A DNA stretch of 64,000 nucleotides from Seiridium cupressi (GCA_036674765.1 JARVKI010000029.1:62001-126000), one strand, 5' to 3'; positions 44,421 through 57,631 are shown, numbered from the stretch's first letter. Notes: generated by a model from the letters alone, not told the origin. Program-made: numbers and translations.

Positions 44421-47140
44421 CTAGTCCTCTTCGATTTCACCCTCTTCGCTGCCGGAGTGAACGCCAGGATCTTCCGGGGCCTGGACTGAAGGGGTCTTGG
44501 TCTTGGGGCGGACATCGCGTGGTGCTGGAGATCGCTCATGGGGTGTTCGTTCACGTTTCAGTCTCTGTAATTGCCGGTTAGCACTGCAACATTAGGCAGA
44601 TACAGTTCCACTACTGTTCAGTTGTATGCCGCGCAAGCTTGTGATCACGCATTATGGCATCCACTTGACTGTGGTCCCTGTGCTGTGTGGGGAACAATTA
44701 TACAGGACAGGATATGGAGTTTGTCACGTACCTTGGAATCTCTTGAATCGTGACGGTCATGATCATCATCCTCCCTACGTCGGCGGGCGGAAGATGGTCG
44801 TTCGTCTCCATAGGGCAATTCGTCCACTGGACCCCGCTCAACCCGACGGCGATAAAGTCTTTCTCGTTCTTCTTCTCTATCACGCCGCTCTCGAGCGTAG
44901 TCGTCTCGGCGGGGCCGATATTCACGATCTCTGTCCCGCTCCCGCTCCCGTTCGCGGTCTCTTTCCCGTTCACGGTCGCGGTCACGATCACGAGGTTCGC
45001 GGTCTCGTTCACGATCCCTCTCTCTCTCCCGGTCGCGACCATCACGGACGTCACGCTCTCGATACGAATCCGAGACGCGACGGTCGGACAGTAAGCTCTC
45101 TGCCATGCTCGACTTACGATAGTTCTTTTCCCTCTCGGCAATCGCCTTTCGGCGATCTGCTTCATAAGCGTCTGGTTCTGGGCTCCGGCTATGTCGGGAA
45201 GGTCGAACGCGGTCACTACGGTGAGATCTATCGCCCCGGTCTTTGTCTCGATACGTACCACGATCAGGAGATCGATCCCGACGCTTTGCACGATCCTTTT
45301 CTTCCTCCTCGCGATCTTTTATGCGGCGAAGGACCTTCTCAAAGGCTCCGCGACGAGATTCTTCAGAAGTGACTGCTTGAAATTCAGGAGTTCGCACAAG
45401 TCGTGGTCGTACCTTTTCCCAGGTGTCATCTGCGAGCACGGGAGGATCCATGTGCTTGATATATGAACGCAAATCATCAAAAGCCCGCCGCTGTTGACGC
45501 TCGGATTGCTTGTCATCATCCGAGCGTTTAGCTTTCTTTTCCTGAAGCTGTACATAATTTTTAGTATGGCCCGGGGCCCGCAAATAGGAAGGACACTTAC
45601 CCGCTCAAAAATCAGCTTGAGAATATCGTGGTTGATGTTAGCTGTCCGACGATCATCCTTGACAACCGCCAAGAAATCGTCAAAGGTAGTTTTGGGGGTC
45701 AACTCAAAGCGGTTATCCTAGTAGAGGGGTCAGCTTTGCAGGTGGTAACAAATCAAACAAGACATTTTACTCACATCCATGACATCAAGAACATCGTTCC
45801 TAGTCCCTCGAAGGGCTCGCTCTTCCTCCTCAACAACATCCCAGAAGAGATCAATAGGTGTGGAACCACTCTGGCCGCAGGCTTGTTGATAGCGTTCGTC
45901 GTTTTCGATCAAAGGAAGGATCTGGCTCCACTTGGCTCCAGCTTTGATATGCCCGTTCCTCCGCAGCTCCTGAAGGAGCGCAACGAAGCCGTCTCGATGC
46001 TTTCGTTCGATCCGGCGCTTCTTGTTCTTTTGGTTCTGACGCGCTTCATTAAAGTTGCGTTCCAACGACTTGACGTGGTTCTGGAATGCGGTAAGAATAT
46101 CGAAATCACTGAGTGTTTTATACTTCTCCTCATTCTGGAAAGGCGCAGTAGATTTGAGGAGACCTTGGGCTTCAGACCAGCGAGTATATGGTTCCAATTT
46201 GAGCTGAGGCAGAAGCTCAATGAGACCGTCCATGGCGCTTTTACGCAGACTGGCTTGAGATTCAACATGAGCCTTCTTGAGCTCGAGGATGTAGTCCTCA
46301 AACAACTGACGACGCTCTTCGTCGTTATTAGTTGAGCGGAAGATTGTCTCACGTTCGATGATCGGCCGTGCTGTCTTCCAGCGCGTGTAGTGCTTGATCT
46401 CTGGATGGCTCTTTAACATGGTTGCAAAGTCAGCACGCAGCTTAGTCAACCTCTCTTTGGCTCGTTCCTTGTCCTGTATGATCACGTCCTGGCAGTAATG
46501 CTCGAAAGCAGCCTTCCTGTCCCTAGGATCTTTGATCGCGCGATACTGGGGATCCTTGATGGTGGCTCGCATTGCTTGTTCCCAAGTCCAGTCAGACTGT
46601 ACGCCACTCCGACGTAGCAGTTTCGTGAAGGCAACTTCGGCTTCCTCTGCTGTGGCGTATTCTGGTTCGCTGCTCGCGGGCACGAAAGCCTGTACTCGAG
46701 GATCGTTGCCGTACGTCAGTTGACGAGACTCGGGAAATACCTCGCGTTCTCGTGGTTGATCAAACGTGGGTGTTGAGTAACCTCCGCTATGCCCAGTGGC
46801 TGCTGGAGTGGGAGGACCGCTATCTTGGCCGAGAGCCCGTTTGTAGACATCGGGCATCTCCCACGAGCTCTGCTTCGTCTCGGTGTTGTACCAATACTTT
46901 CGTCCACCTTCGGCCGTGTATTCCTTCCATGGCTGGTTCGCAAGGGCGCGCTGGATACAGGTCAGATCAGCAGCTTCAGAGGAATGTGAAGAGAAAACTT
47001 ACCTCAGCGGGACTCATAATATCTTCGGGCTTTGTCCATTGTGTCACCTTGGTCAGTGGATTGTAGTAATAAGCCCTGCCATCGGGTGTCTTGTGCTCCT
47101 GCCACGCCGGCTGGCCAAAGTGGCCATTAGCTCCATTCAT
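44421..47140 (-). CDS. PRP40: Pre-mRNA processing protein Prp40
   Basis: Five exons (47140-47003, 46950-45775, 45717-45601, 45547-44732, 44564-44421) encode 796 residues. Introns are 52, 57, 53 and 167 nt. Two WW domains open the protein: [18 protein letters not shown]...W at about 12-40 and [24 protein letters not shown] at about 53-77. Four to five FF domains follow at about 150-520, recognisable by [14 protein letters not shown] and similar starts. A C-terminal region rich in Arg, Asp and Glu and an acidic end complete it. In U1 snRNP it bridges the 5' splice site to the branch-point factors and contacts the polymerase II tail. The minus-strand start is the ATG just before the first WW domain; frame upstream is open but unlike the family. 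TRS65 is divergent from it. Confidence 0.95.
44925..45045 (-). repeat. Arg-Asp/Arg-Glu simple-sequence repeat in PRP40
   Basis: Hexanucleotide-like units built of CGT/CGG/CGC with GAC/GAG codons encode a long run of alternating Arg with Asp or Glu. Such RD/RE tracts are common in splicing factors and often vary in length. Confidence 0.8.
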
Positions 47141-47808
47141 GGTTGCCTCTTGGTCCGCGGGATTCGACAATGCGATGTTTTGAGGAGCTTTCGGCGACTC
47201 GTGGAAGATCGCTTGGTTGGCGTACTGAATGCGACGGCGACGCGATTGACTACGAAGGAAAATTGTCGCCAAGACCAAGGGAGAAGGCTGATGGGGCTCA
47301 GGTAGTGCTACTGTAGATACGGCGAGTGTGGGGCAGCGCTCTAGCTTACGCCACAACTGCAAAGCAAGTGGGTGGCTTGGGATCACCGAATCAGTGACAA
47401 CTCCCAGATACTGCAAATACTGGCGATTCTGCACTTGTTTATATTGCTGTTTGGGGCTGTTGTTCATTGTTACAGACCATTTCGCGAAGTGCCTATGGAG
47501 TACGTTGCAGCTATGACAACTCCTCTCTCTGCCTGCCGCTTGCTGAGCTAGCACTAGCCGGGAGGCAGGTGTGTACATTAAGTTAGGCGGTCTCTAAATT
47601 GTGGCACTCAGCTTAAGTCTACTGCTCAATGCGCCTGCACGGACAGGGGTTTCTTGGGTCGTTCAACTCACTTTGCGATAACTCTTGGACTTTTGAGCTC
47701 CTAAAGACGAAATATAACTCGAGATGTGATTTCGAAACACTGTGGTATAGCTCGCCCGACTTCACAAAGCCGGCCCGCCCTCTGCGCATCACACTTGACG
47801 AGCTCAAC
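47141..47808. other. Divergent promoter between PRP40 and TRS65
   Basis: About 670 bases shared by the two start regions. The frame before the chosen TRS65 ATG is open back to 47629, so a longer TRS65 N-terminus is possible; the frame before the PRP40 ATG is also open to 47578. Neither extension resembles its family. Confidence 0.5.
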
Positions 47809-49724
47809 ATGCAGTCCAGCTCGGCTTCCGGGTGGGAGTTTATCGACAACTCGACACTGACATACTTCATCCCACTTGCTACCGAGTTCAAGGTTGAAGA
47901 TGTTTTCCAGTCGGCAGACAGCAGGAACACATTGTCGTTGGACGCCATAGAGTGCCGCGGCTCGCTATTCTTTGGTACGGCCAACACAGGAAATTCCATG
48001 AAACCAAATTCTCACCATGCTCATCGTAGATACCAGATGAATCGGTCGATGTATACCTTGCTCTAAAGACACCTGCTGTGGAAGAGAAGGTCTTGAGGTC
48101 CTCTCTGAGGAGGTTGGTGATATCACTCGAGGCCAAGATCATCAACAGCAGCACGCCCGACCGCGAAAGTGCACCCGCTTCGGAAGTCATATATCTCGGA
48201 ACAGTCGAGGAGACCCAGGTTCCGTTCGTGGTATCACAGGACGGGGCAAGTGCTGGGGAAGGGTATTCTTTCGCCATATGGAAGCTCCCCGTCTTTCTCA
48301 ACAGGCCGAGGATAAGGTTGCAGGGCCCTTCGGCTGTCTTTACTGCGACCGCAAGCCTAAAACCAGCAGAGCTGTCTCTATCAAGTCAGCTGAGAGATGG
48401 CTACCTCCCCAGTGGCGTAGCCTCTGGCTTGAACCTGCTCGAGTCCTTCAGCAATGATCCCGCACTGAATGGGATCCAGCCACGTCTATCTGCCCTGCGC
48501 GTTTCCCGCGTGGCACCTTTAACGCAACACGCCAGGGACTTATTGCAACCCATCAAGTCTTCACCAAGACAGCTAGCACTGCGTATCTTCCCGGCAGTGC
48601 ATTCACGCATACGCTTCGCCCGGCCAACCACCTCGCCTCCAAGCCCGGCTATTATTGCCATGCTCGAGGTCGACTTTACCCCGTTTTTTGAGTGTGAGAT
48701 AGCGCTCACCTCTATTGCGATGACCGTCCCCGAAGGCACGGTAGAAGACTTGACTTCTAAGCCGGCGCTGAGTCTGCCCATGCCTTGCGTGGCACACGAT
48801 CACATTACCTTTCTATATCGGATTACTCCAGATGATGTAGACACGTTGGCTAAGAACCCCACTCGTGATCTGAACATAACGATAGAAATGACAGCCTTAG
48901 AACAACCTGGTGTCTGTACACCAAAGCTGACAATGGCCTGGACTACGACTCTGGACTTTACACTGCCTGTCAATCCAGGCTTTGGTTCTGCTATGCAGCC
49001 CATTCAACGCGCACACAGACCAAGTCAGTTGTCGATCAATAGTATCACATCGCTGACTTCACCTGCTGTGGCTCGCCCCGACTCACTGCCTTCGTTTGAG
49101 GCCACCAGCAACAAAATGGAAACAAAAATATCCAATCTTGGAGTCACTGTGACATTCACGTGCCCACCAGCCACACATAAAATCTACCCAGGCGACATAT
49201 TTGTGTGGACAGTCTTCGTGGTGAATCGATCACCCCCCACTTCTACTATAACACCACGGAAGTTGGCTCTCGTGGTCATTCCCAAGCGGCGTCGCAACGA
49301 ATCTCGAGTCAATCGACCGCCGTCTATCTCGCATGCACCATCAGCAACAGCCTCTGGTGCGCCACCTAAGACACCCCACAGGGACCGGGCAGTTGCCGAT
49401 GCAGTTCTGGACGATAACGTCGTCCATGCCATGCAACGAAGCAGCGTCGTTGATAGTACCGAGGTGGTTTCTCTAAGTGCAGATGTACGCATCGGACCAC
49501 TAGCACCGGGATCATGCCATGTTGTTGAGCTACGGTTTCTGGCACTGAAGAGTGGCGTTGTGGGTATCGAGGCGGTCAGAGTAGTCGATTTATCTAGTAC
49601 TGAGCATGTGGACATTCGTGAGCTGCCTACCGTGGTTGTGGAACAGCCCACGAACAGTGTGGATGGCAGCAAGGGACTAGACACTGACAACAAGGGCGAT
49701 CAGCTCGTGACTGCCAGTGCATAA
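47809..49724 (+). CDS. TRS65: TRAPPII complex subunit Trs65
   Basis: Exons 47809-47974 and 48037-49724, with a 62-nt intron, give 617 residues. The N-terminus (WEFIDNSTLTYFIPLATEF) and the following LFFDESVDVYLALKTPAVEEKVLR across the splice junction fit the fungal Trs65 family. The C-terminal part has the beta-rich Ig-like repeats of Trs65 (for example TVTFTCPPATHKIYPGDIF and APGSCHVVELRFLALKSGVVGIEAVRVVD). A Ser/Pro/Arg-rich insert lies between them at about 480-530. Trs65 is a fungal-only subunit of the TRAPPII exchange factor for the Rab GTPase Ypt31 at the late Golgi. No membrane segment. An upstream in-frame ATG at 47629 would add 60 residues, but the start after it matches the family better. 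Confidence 0.85.
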
Positions 49725-50431
49725 TATGGACATGAGAGGCGAACAGACCAAGGAATCTAGGGAGTAAAATAGTAATATAGAGAATATAATTTGATTATAA
49801 TGTCTGTCTATTTACAAGTGGTGTTTGAATGTAGTATACTCTCTACAGCCCATGTTGTTTTCCATTATTAAACGGGCTGGTCTCGGGAAGGCATTCGATC
49901 TGACGGTTGAATCTTCGCTGCGAATCTCGAATTCACACCAAGTCAGCTTCAACAAAACAAGCATGATCTTCTCGAGCAGAGCTTTGTCAGCACGCACTAC
50001 ACTAGTAGTGCAGTCCTATTCTATTACTGCTCCTTTCAGAATCAATAGTGTTGAATTTGACCACGGCGATGCTGGAACTGGAATCTTAAGAAACGCATTA
50101 ATAGGTAGGCAGTATGAGGGACGTAGTTACCAGTTTGTTGGTTTATTAGATTATCATGGTATCGACTCGTGGAAAATAACTAGAAATGTATGATATCCCA
50201 GCCATATATCGGGATATCCTCCTACCATGATCACTTTCATCATGTCAAGACCAGTGCGATCAAAGCAAGATGATGTTATTGAGATACTTATGTACAAAAC
50301 TCAGCAAAAATAAAGCATCAGGCTGATCCAATTCGTTGCGAATCCAGCTTTTATACCCCGTTACCCAATTACCACTTGTTCATTGTATACCATTGGAAAC
50401 AAAAGAGGCGAGCAGAAAGTGAAACCCCACT
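49725..50431. other. Convergent intergenic region
   Basis: AT-rich 3' flanks of TRS65 (+) and the next gene (-). The 49825-50193 open frame lacks any motif. Nothing else seen. Confidence 0.45.
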
Positions 50432-51858
50432 TCAGATCTCGTCAGGCTTTCCTTGGCTACGAGTTTTTCTAGCAGTCTTCCCAACAGGGGGAGGCTGCTT
50501 CTTATCCTTTTTAGGGCGGCCAGCCTTCTTGACGGCAGCCGTAACCTTGTTCACTGCGTTCTTAATGGGTGAAGACTTCTGCTTCTTCCCTGCGGGCGCC
50601 TCCGTATCGTTTGTGTCAGGGCTAACCTCGCCATTTGCGGTGAGAGCCTCGGGTGCTTTGCGTTTCTGGCCGGTCCTGGGCTCATCCGTCTTCGGCTCAC
50701 TCACAGCAGGGATAGGCTCAGGCTTTGATGGTCCAGTAGCAACTGATGGCTGAGCATCAGTCATAGCCACGTCCTCGGTCTCTTCGGGAGCTGGCGGGGC
50801 TGTGGTTTTTGCGGTCGTCGCTGGTTTTACAACATCATTTGCGACTGTGGGTTTTGTGGCTGGCCCATCGGGGTCGGAAACCTCCTCAAGCGAAACAGGC
50901 TTGGGAGATTTCTTTGGCTGTTCCCCGGTGGTTGAATCTGTTCCAGCAGTGGCCTCTGCGTTGATGGGTGCTGAACTTGACAGGCCCGCACTTGGCTTCT
51001 CTGGCTGCGCAGCCAGCTGATCAGCTTGGGTTTCTGCTGTCTTCAGCGAAGATTCTGCTGCTTGCCCTGTTCCATTGTTAGCCACTGTGTTCTCTACCTA
51101 TGCCGCGTGAACTAGCAGATCATATAGAGATAGGCATTTCGGTTGCCATGAAGGCTTCTGCTCGAGCTTTCTCGCGGAGGGGAACACCACACTCATAGAG
51201 CTCAAGTGGGTCCAGCCTATCGCTCATGGAGACATGAGACGCTGTTATAGCCGACGGCGAACCTGGCATATTTGTAGGCTTTGATAATGCTGACAACTTG
51301 CACCATCTTGTTGATTCCTCCACCCTAGTCACTTGGGAATTGGCCTGTAAAAGAGTTGCATGTGCATTTTAGGGGTCGGGGTGAGCTTGATGGTGCACTT
51401 ACCTGGCACGGTAGTTGTTGTCGCACTGCCTCCGGATGCGATGGGAGCTGCTATTCCTGCTTCACCACCGTTCTGAACTGGCTCCGGTATGGATGTTGAG
51501 GCCGGGTCGCGCGGCGCTTCATCAGCCTTGACAGGCTCATCGGTCGTGGTAGGCAACGTGGACGTCGGATTTGCGCTCTTCACTTCCTGGGTCTCCGGAG
51601 GCGTCGGCGGAGCATTGCCGCTGATGGCGCCGACCGGCTGAGTGACTGTTTGGAGGTATTACGGTCAGCGCATTGTGTCGCGCAACGGGTAGACATCCGC
51701 ATGGTTTTGGAAAGTGACTCAATAACCACTTGGTTTTTCCTGCATAGCCCGCTGGAGCCAATTGTACCACAAGGGGTTTCCGAGCTTTTTCGTGGACAGT
51801 CGCATGGAATCGCATTCATCGTACCTTTGTTGGCGCTCTCGGTCGCGAAGTCGGCCAT
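50432..51858 (-). CDS. Disordered, Ala/Pro/Lys-rich protein, probably nuclear
   Basis: Three exons (51858-51825, 51645-51403, 51084-50432) give 309 residues; introns are long for this window (179 and 318 nt). The model is supported by phase, by clean splice signals, and by a total that is a multiple of three. The sequence is almost wholly low-complexity: Thr/Ala/Pro-rich for the first two thirds, then basic with KKQKSSPIKNAVNK and the AT-hook-like KKAGRPKKDKK, ending in KTARKTRSQGK. That composition suggests a nuclear, DNA- or chromatin-associated protein (inference). I do not recognise a family. The short first exon, MADFATESANK, and the third-exon acceptor are the least certain points. Confidence 0.65.
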
Positions 51859-53867
51859 TGCGATGACGTAAGAGGTACACTGGTGAAGCTCTATAGAGTG
51901 AATGCGCCGGGGTTATTTGTTCCGCACAGGTGGTACTGGATGTTTGGTAGCAGCTATAATGGGAAGATGAACGATAATTTGACTGCAAATACAAGATGAC
52001 AATGTAAGTCTGACAGCAAATGGCAATAAAAGCTGTTGTGGTGGCTACATGGAGGAAGAACAGGAGGAAGATGGACGAGAGCAAGGCGAGAGAGGTTGGC
52101 TGCAAGCACGGTAGAAGCTCAAGCAAATCAGAATCACGGACGGATCGGGAAAACAATGAAGAAGCTGCTTGTCTGCACACTTGCGCAATGCTCACACAGA
52201 GAAACTGGGGAAGGTAATCTCCGTTTCTTGTTTCGAGAGGGGGAGGCCATCGGGGCATGCAGGTGGGAAGCTGCATGTGGTTCAGCTTACTTCATCAGCG
52301 CAACGATCAAGCATCGAATCGACGAGCGTCAAAGCAGCCTTCGACCTCAAAATTCGATCTGGTAGGTACTCCCGACTAGGTCTCACAGCATAGTCCAGCT
52401 AGCCTCGAGTATATACCTTATACTCAGTCTATCATGCTGGCTGTTGCTGATGATTCGCCAATGCATGCTGCCTTGCGTTGGAAGATGGGAATACCACTTC
52501 TCTGGTCGCCGTCTTCTCCTACCAGCAGCCAGCTACTGTTATGCTGTGCGTACAGCCCAGCAATCAATCAGATCGGTAGTACGGAACTGCTAGACTGACG
52601 GCTCTGCTTGCTGTGGGGCAAAGGGGGGCGGATGACGAAATATGCACGGATCAACTAATGGCAGTCGAGCCAATGCAGGTCCTACCTATTTGTTCTCTCT
52701 CCTCTCTCACCCCACTTCCAACACGAACTGGACCCCAGGACACCTCCCATAATGTGGTACACGAACTAATGGAACCAAATGGCTCTGCATTCTCTGTTGA
52801 AACTGTTGGTTTTTGAGCCAGCAGCTGCTCAAACTACAGTGTACTTGTATGGTTTTTTTTTTTTACCCATATTGAAATTGAGCCCTCGATCATTATTAGA
52901 TGGAGAGTGACAGCACAGTCCAGACAATTCCTTAGGGTAGCGTTAGAGAATCTACACAAGGAGCACGATTGAGGCCAGCCACAAAGCTTAAGGCACCCTC
53001 GAACCGGCGTAACCGGTCTCCAAGAGTTCCATCAGTACGCGTAGGAGACGCGGGACGGATCTTTTCTGTTCATCAATCCTTTTGAGACGATTTTCGTTGA
53101 GTCGTCGCGATATATCTTGGTCTGTAAGCAGTCATCAGTGCAAGGCGTGATCAGCCTTCGACGTTCAGCCTCATTGTCAGAGTGCCGATTGCCGAACCTT
53201 ATCAACGCCAAGTTCTTGACCCGGCCGGGGGGCCTTGCCACGTGACTTGGTCTTGTCCGAGTGTGTCCTGTGAGTGGATGGCCGCGCCGCATGGGAAGGA
53301 CTAAAAGCTCGGCGAACGCCGCCAATACCAGCTCTCCTCGAGCCAAGATGCCCAATGGACTGACTATAGAGACTCGGCACGGGATACGCCACCTCGTCCG
53401 AACACCATTCGGTCCCTGATGGTGTTGTCAAAGCCTTGGGAGGTGACTTTTGCCAATGTTTTAGTGGTGCTATAACCAATCAGTCAACGTCTGGCTGCTG
53501 CGGCGTCTTGATACACCTCTGCTAAACGAGAGTCGTTTGTTTGCTCATGGGGCAAGACGATGTATAAAGTTCTTTGGTTCCTTGGCGTTCCATGTTCCTT
53601 GCTTAAATGTGTATCTTGGTGGTCCACGGGCCGCTGATGTTTCTTTGGTCATACGAGTATAAAGGTGTGGTACTTCCCCGGGTCGTGGCATGGAAAATAT
53701 TCCAGGAATAAACAGCTCTGGTCGCGAGCATCAAGAGTTACAATAAAAACCTACCTTACAAGAGTACCCTTGCAATCTACGTAAAGTAGATAACCGTCCA
53801 TACCTAAACCCCATGGACCACTGAGTTCTATTTACAGAGGTTCCACGTCTCGCGTGATCACTTCACA
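51859..53867. other. Long upstream region of the sodium-ATPase gene
   Basis: Two kilobases with no firm gene. A 12-T run lies at 52853-52864. On the minus strand at about 53035-53480 two open frames joined by a plausible acceptor (TTACAG at about 53123) would give a small basic protein ending YRDDSTKIVSKG...SYAY; the donor is not convincing. The region just before the ATPase start is expected to be its promoter. Confidence 0.45.
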
Positions 53868-56800
53868 ATGGCTGGAGAATTCGACCGCCACCCCTTTCTT
53901 CTGTCTGTGCAGGATGTTGCGAAGAGTCTCGGCACCGATGTTGAAAGGGGTCTCACCTCCTCTCAAGTCGCGCAACTCCGAGAAAAATACCCACCAAACG
54001 AGCTTGACGTTGGAGGTGCCATTCCATGGTACACAATTTTCCTCCGACAGCTATTCAATGCCATGATATTGGTAAGTTTTTTCTTCTTCTTCTCTCTAAT
54101 TTGAATTTGAATTTGACACACCACCATACAGCGTGCTGACACATTCTCAGGTGCTTTTCTTTGCTATGGGATTGAGTTTTGGTGTACAGGACTACGTCGA
54201 GGGCGGTGTCCTTGCCGCCGTCATTTTCCTTAACGTCTCCATCGGCTTCTACCAGGAATATGGTGCTGAAAAGAAGATGGAAGCCTTGCGAGCTCTGTCT
54301 TCTCCCAGTGCCAATGTATTGAGGGATGGGAAAACTCAAGTCATTCCAAAGTGAGTTTTCTATTGAAAATGCGCATACAAGACGATTGCTAACGCCGGCA
54401 TAGCTCGGAAGTTGTTCCCGGCGATATCGTGTTTTTGAAGATGGGTGATACGATCCCTGCTGACGTGCGCTTATTTGAAGTTATGAACCTTGCTTCTGAC
54501 GAGCAGTCCCTGACCGGCGAGTCTGTTCCGGTAGAGAAGGTTGAGCATCACCTCGAAAGCGAAGAATTCGGTGTTGGCGACCGTATTAACATCGCTTATG
54601 GCACGACTGTTGTTCGCAAAGGTCGTGGCCGAGGTATTGTCATCGCGACGGGTATGCAAACAGAGGTTGGCAAGATCGCCGCTTCGACAACCAAGAAGAA
54701 CAGGAAAGCGGGTCGCTCTATGAACTACAAGAAATATGGAAAGCGACAACCTCTTATTGGATTACTAAAACGCATCTACGATTTTCTAGGCAAGTTTCTG
54801 TAAGTTCCACATCGTCTCCTTGTTCGTTCCTAGTATAACTGTGCTAATCCATCCATCCAGGGGCTTGACCGAAGGCACTCCTCTTCAGATCAAGTTGTCA
54901 AAGCTAGCTTACACACTGTTCGGCTGTGCTCTTGTGCTAGCTGTCATTGTATTCGGCGTCAACCAGTTCAACGTGCAAAAAGAGGTCATTATCTACGCTA
55001 TTTCGACTGGTATCGCTATCATTCCAGAGTCTCTTGTCGCTGTCCTTACAATTACCATGGTAGTTGCCACCACTGTCATGAGGAAGGCAAATGTTGTCGT
55101 CAGAGATCTCTCAGCGCTGGAAGCATTGGGAGGAGTCACCAATATCTGCTCCGATAAGACCGGAACACTCACCCAGGGTGCTATGATTGTCAAGAAAGTC
55201 TGGGTGCCAAACAAGACGATTTACACTGTACACGATTCCAAAGACCCAAATGACCCTACCATTGGTCGTGTTACCTGTGGTGAGGTGGATAAGAATGCTA
55301 GGACTACCGATCCCGAGAAGCGAGATTTCGATCATGAAAGAAGTGCATCTGCCCTCAAGTTTGACGTTCCGGAGGAGAAATTCAATCCCAAGCCAAAGAA
55401 GAAGGACGAAGATCCCGAGGCTTCAATAAACCCAGAGCTCGAAGCATTCCTCCTTTCTGTCGCGCTCTGCAACCTGGCCACCGTTCGCAAAGAAGAGACA
55501 GAAGCCAACGCCGACGGACGCAAGTGGAAAACCACCGGCGAACCGACCGAAATCGCCCTTCAAGTCTTTGCCCATCGATTCAACAAGGGAAAGAAGGGCC
55601 TCGAGGCCGAAGGTGGTTGGAAGCAGGTTGCCGAATTTCCCTTCGATAGTTCCATCAAGCGCATGTCCGTGGTTTATAACCACCTCGGCAACGACCATAG
55701 TATGGTCTTTACAAAGGGTGCTGTCGAGCGCATCCTGGATCTTTGCACTACCGTCGGGGCTGGAAATCAAGCGGAGGAAATGACCGAGGCTTACAAGGAA
55801 CAGGTATTGGAGCAAATGGCCGATTTTGCCTCTCAAGGACAGCGTGTACTCGCTATCGCGGCGCGACCATGGGACGGCAAATACAACGAGAAGCACTCTA
55901 CTGAAGGCAATGACCATGAAGATGCCCTTCGAAAGAGTGTGGAATCGCATCTCACTCTCCTCGGGCTGGCTGGCATCTACGATCCTCCTCGTCGCGAAAC
56001 AACTCCGGCTATTGCCGAGTGCTCTACTGCCGGAATCAAGGTCCATATGCTCACTGGAGACCATCCGGTAACAGCTACAGCAATTGCGAAGGAGGTCGGT
56101 ATCCTACCACACAATTTGAGCATTCTTCCGGCAGAAGTTGCCGAGTCGGTCATCCAGAAAGCATCCGATTTTGATAAGCTCTCCGACGCTGAGATTGATG
56201 CCTTGCCCGAACTCCCTCTGGTCCTAGCACGTTGCGCCCCTGACACAAAAACCCGCATGATCGAGGCACTCCGCCGGCGAAGTGCCTTCATGGCAATGAC
56301 GGGCGACGGTGTGAATGATGCCCCGTCACTGTCCCGCGCAGACGTGGGGATTGCCATGGGTTCTGGTTCCGATGTAGCCAAATCGGCCGCCAAGATCGTG
56401 CTAACGGACGACAAGTTCAACTCGATTGTTGCCGCCATTCGGGAAGGACGACGCATGTTCGACAACATCCAGAAGTTCATCCTCCACCTGCTAACATCCA
56501 ATGTCGGCGAGGTCGTCCTGCTCATCTGCGGCCTGGCCTTCCAGGATAGCACGGGCTATTCCGTCTTTCCAGTCTCGCCGCTCGAGATTCTCTGGATTAA
56601 CATGCTCACGTCTTCATTCCCAGCGTTCGGTCTGGGCCGCGAGAAAGCCTCGGTAGAGGTCATGCGCAAGCCGCCTCATGACAAGAAGCGCGGTGTTTTC
56701 ACAAACCAGATCCTGGTGGATATGCTGGTCTATGGACTACTCATGGGAATCTTGACCCTGATGTCGTTCGTCATAGTTGTGTACGGCGCCAATGGCGGAA

Positions 56801-57372
56801 ATTTCGGCCATGACTGCAACGGAACTTACTCAGAGTCCTGCCAAGCAGTCTTCAGGGCTCGTTCAACTGTCTTTGCAGAGCTGACCTGGCTCATTTTGAT
56901 CAGTGCCTGGGAGTTCAAGGATCTTCGACGTTCCATGTTCCGACTCAACCCCGACTCCAAGTCCAAGTTCCCATTCTTCAAGGATGTCTATGAGAACAAG
57001 TTCCTCTTCTGGGCTGTTCTGCTTGGCGGCATTTCCGTGTTCCCTGTCGTATACATACCCGTGGTCAACACCAATGTCTTCAAGCACACGGCAATATCGT
57101 GGGAGTGGGCAATCGTGGTCGCGGCACTGTTCTTCTTTGTTGCGGGTGTTGAATTGTGGAAGATGGCGAAGCGGGTGTTCCGGCTATTGGAGGATAAGGC
57201 GGTCGTGAGGGGCGCCTTCAGCCAGGGAGAGCAGGGTCACAGGTTTACGCACACGATGAGTTTCACTAGCATCAGGAGCTGGCGCAGCTTTGGAAGAAAG
57301 AATACGGGAGATTCAGGAATCAGCGGGGCTTCAAGAAGTGCTTCGAGGAGTGCCTCAAAGAGTAGGGTTTGA
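53868..57372 (+). CDS. ENA1: ENA-type P-type ATPase (Na+/K+ efflux, type IID)
   Basis: Four exons (53868-54071, 54151-54350, 54404-54799, 54861-57372) give 1103 residues; introns are 79, 53 and 61 nt. The cation-ATPase N-terminal domain (DVAKSLGTDVERGLTSSQV) precedes membrane helices, the A-domain (SLTGESVPVEK), helix M4 with IPESLVAVLTIT, the phosphorylation site DKTGTLT at about 365, the KGA nucleotide-binding motif in VFTKGAVERIL, and the hinge TGDGVNDAPSL at about 748. PESL in M4 (not PEGL) marks the ENA/type IID group, which pumps Na+ or K+ out at the plasma membrane and is induced by salt and high pH. A Ser/Arg-rich tail follows the last helices. All catalytic residues are present. Confidence 0.94.
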
Positions 57373-57631
57373 TCGATAAATGAAAACATGTTCTACAAGG
57401 ATTGGACAGTATTATGTAGAGTTGTCGCTTACGCAGATGCCACGAGATTAATTATGATTACATGTTTCTAGAGGAGGGCTACATATGACAACATCATGGT
57501 TATAAATGTGAGTTTATGCAAGATCGATAAGTCGGTCATCAGCTCACTAACGAATAATCAATGCAAAATTATATTGTCAAGAGACTTCACAATTTCTTAA
57601 TACGACTCTATCGGCCAGCTCCATGTTCGTT

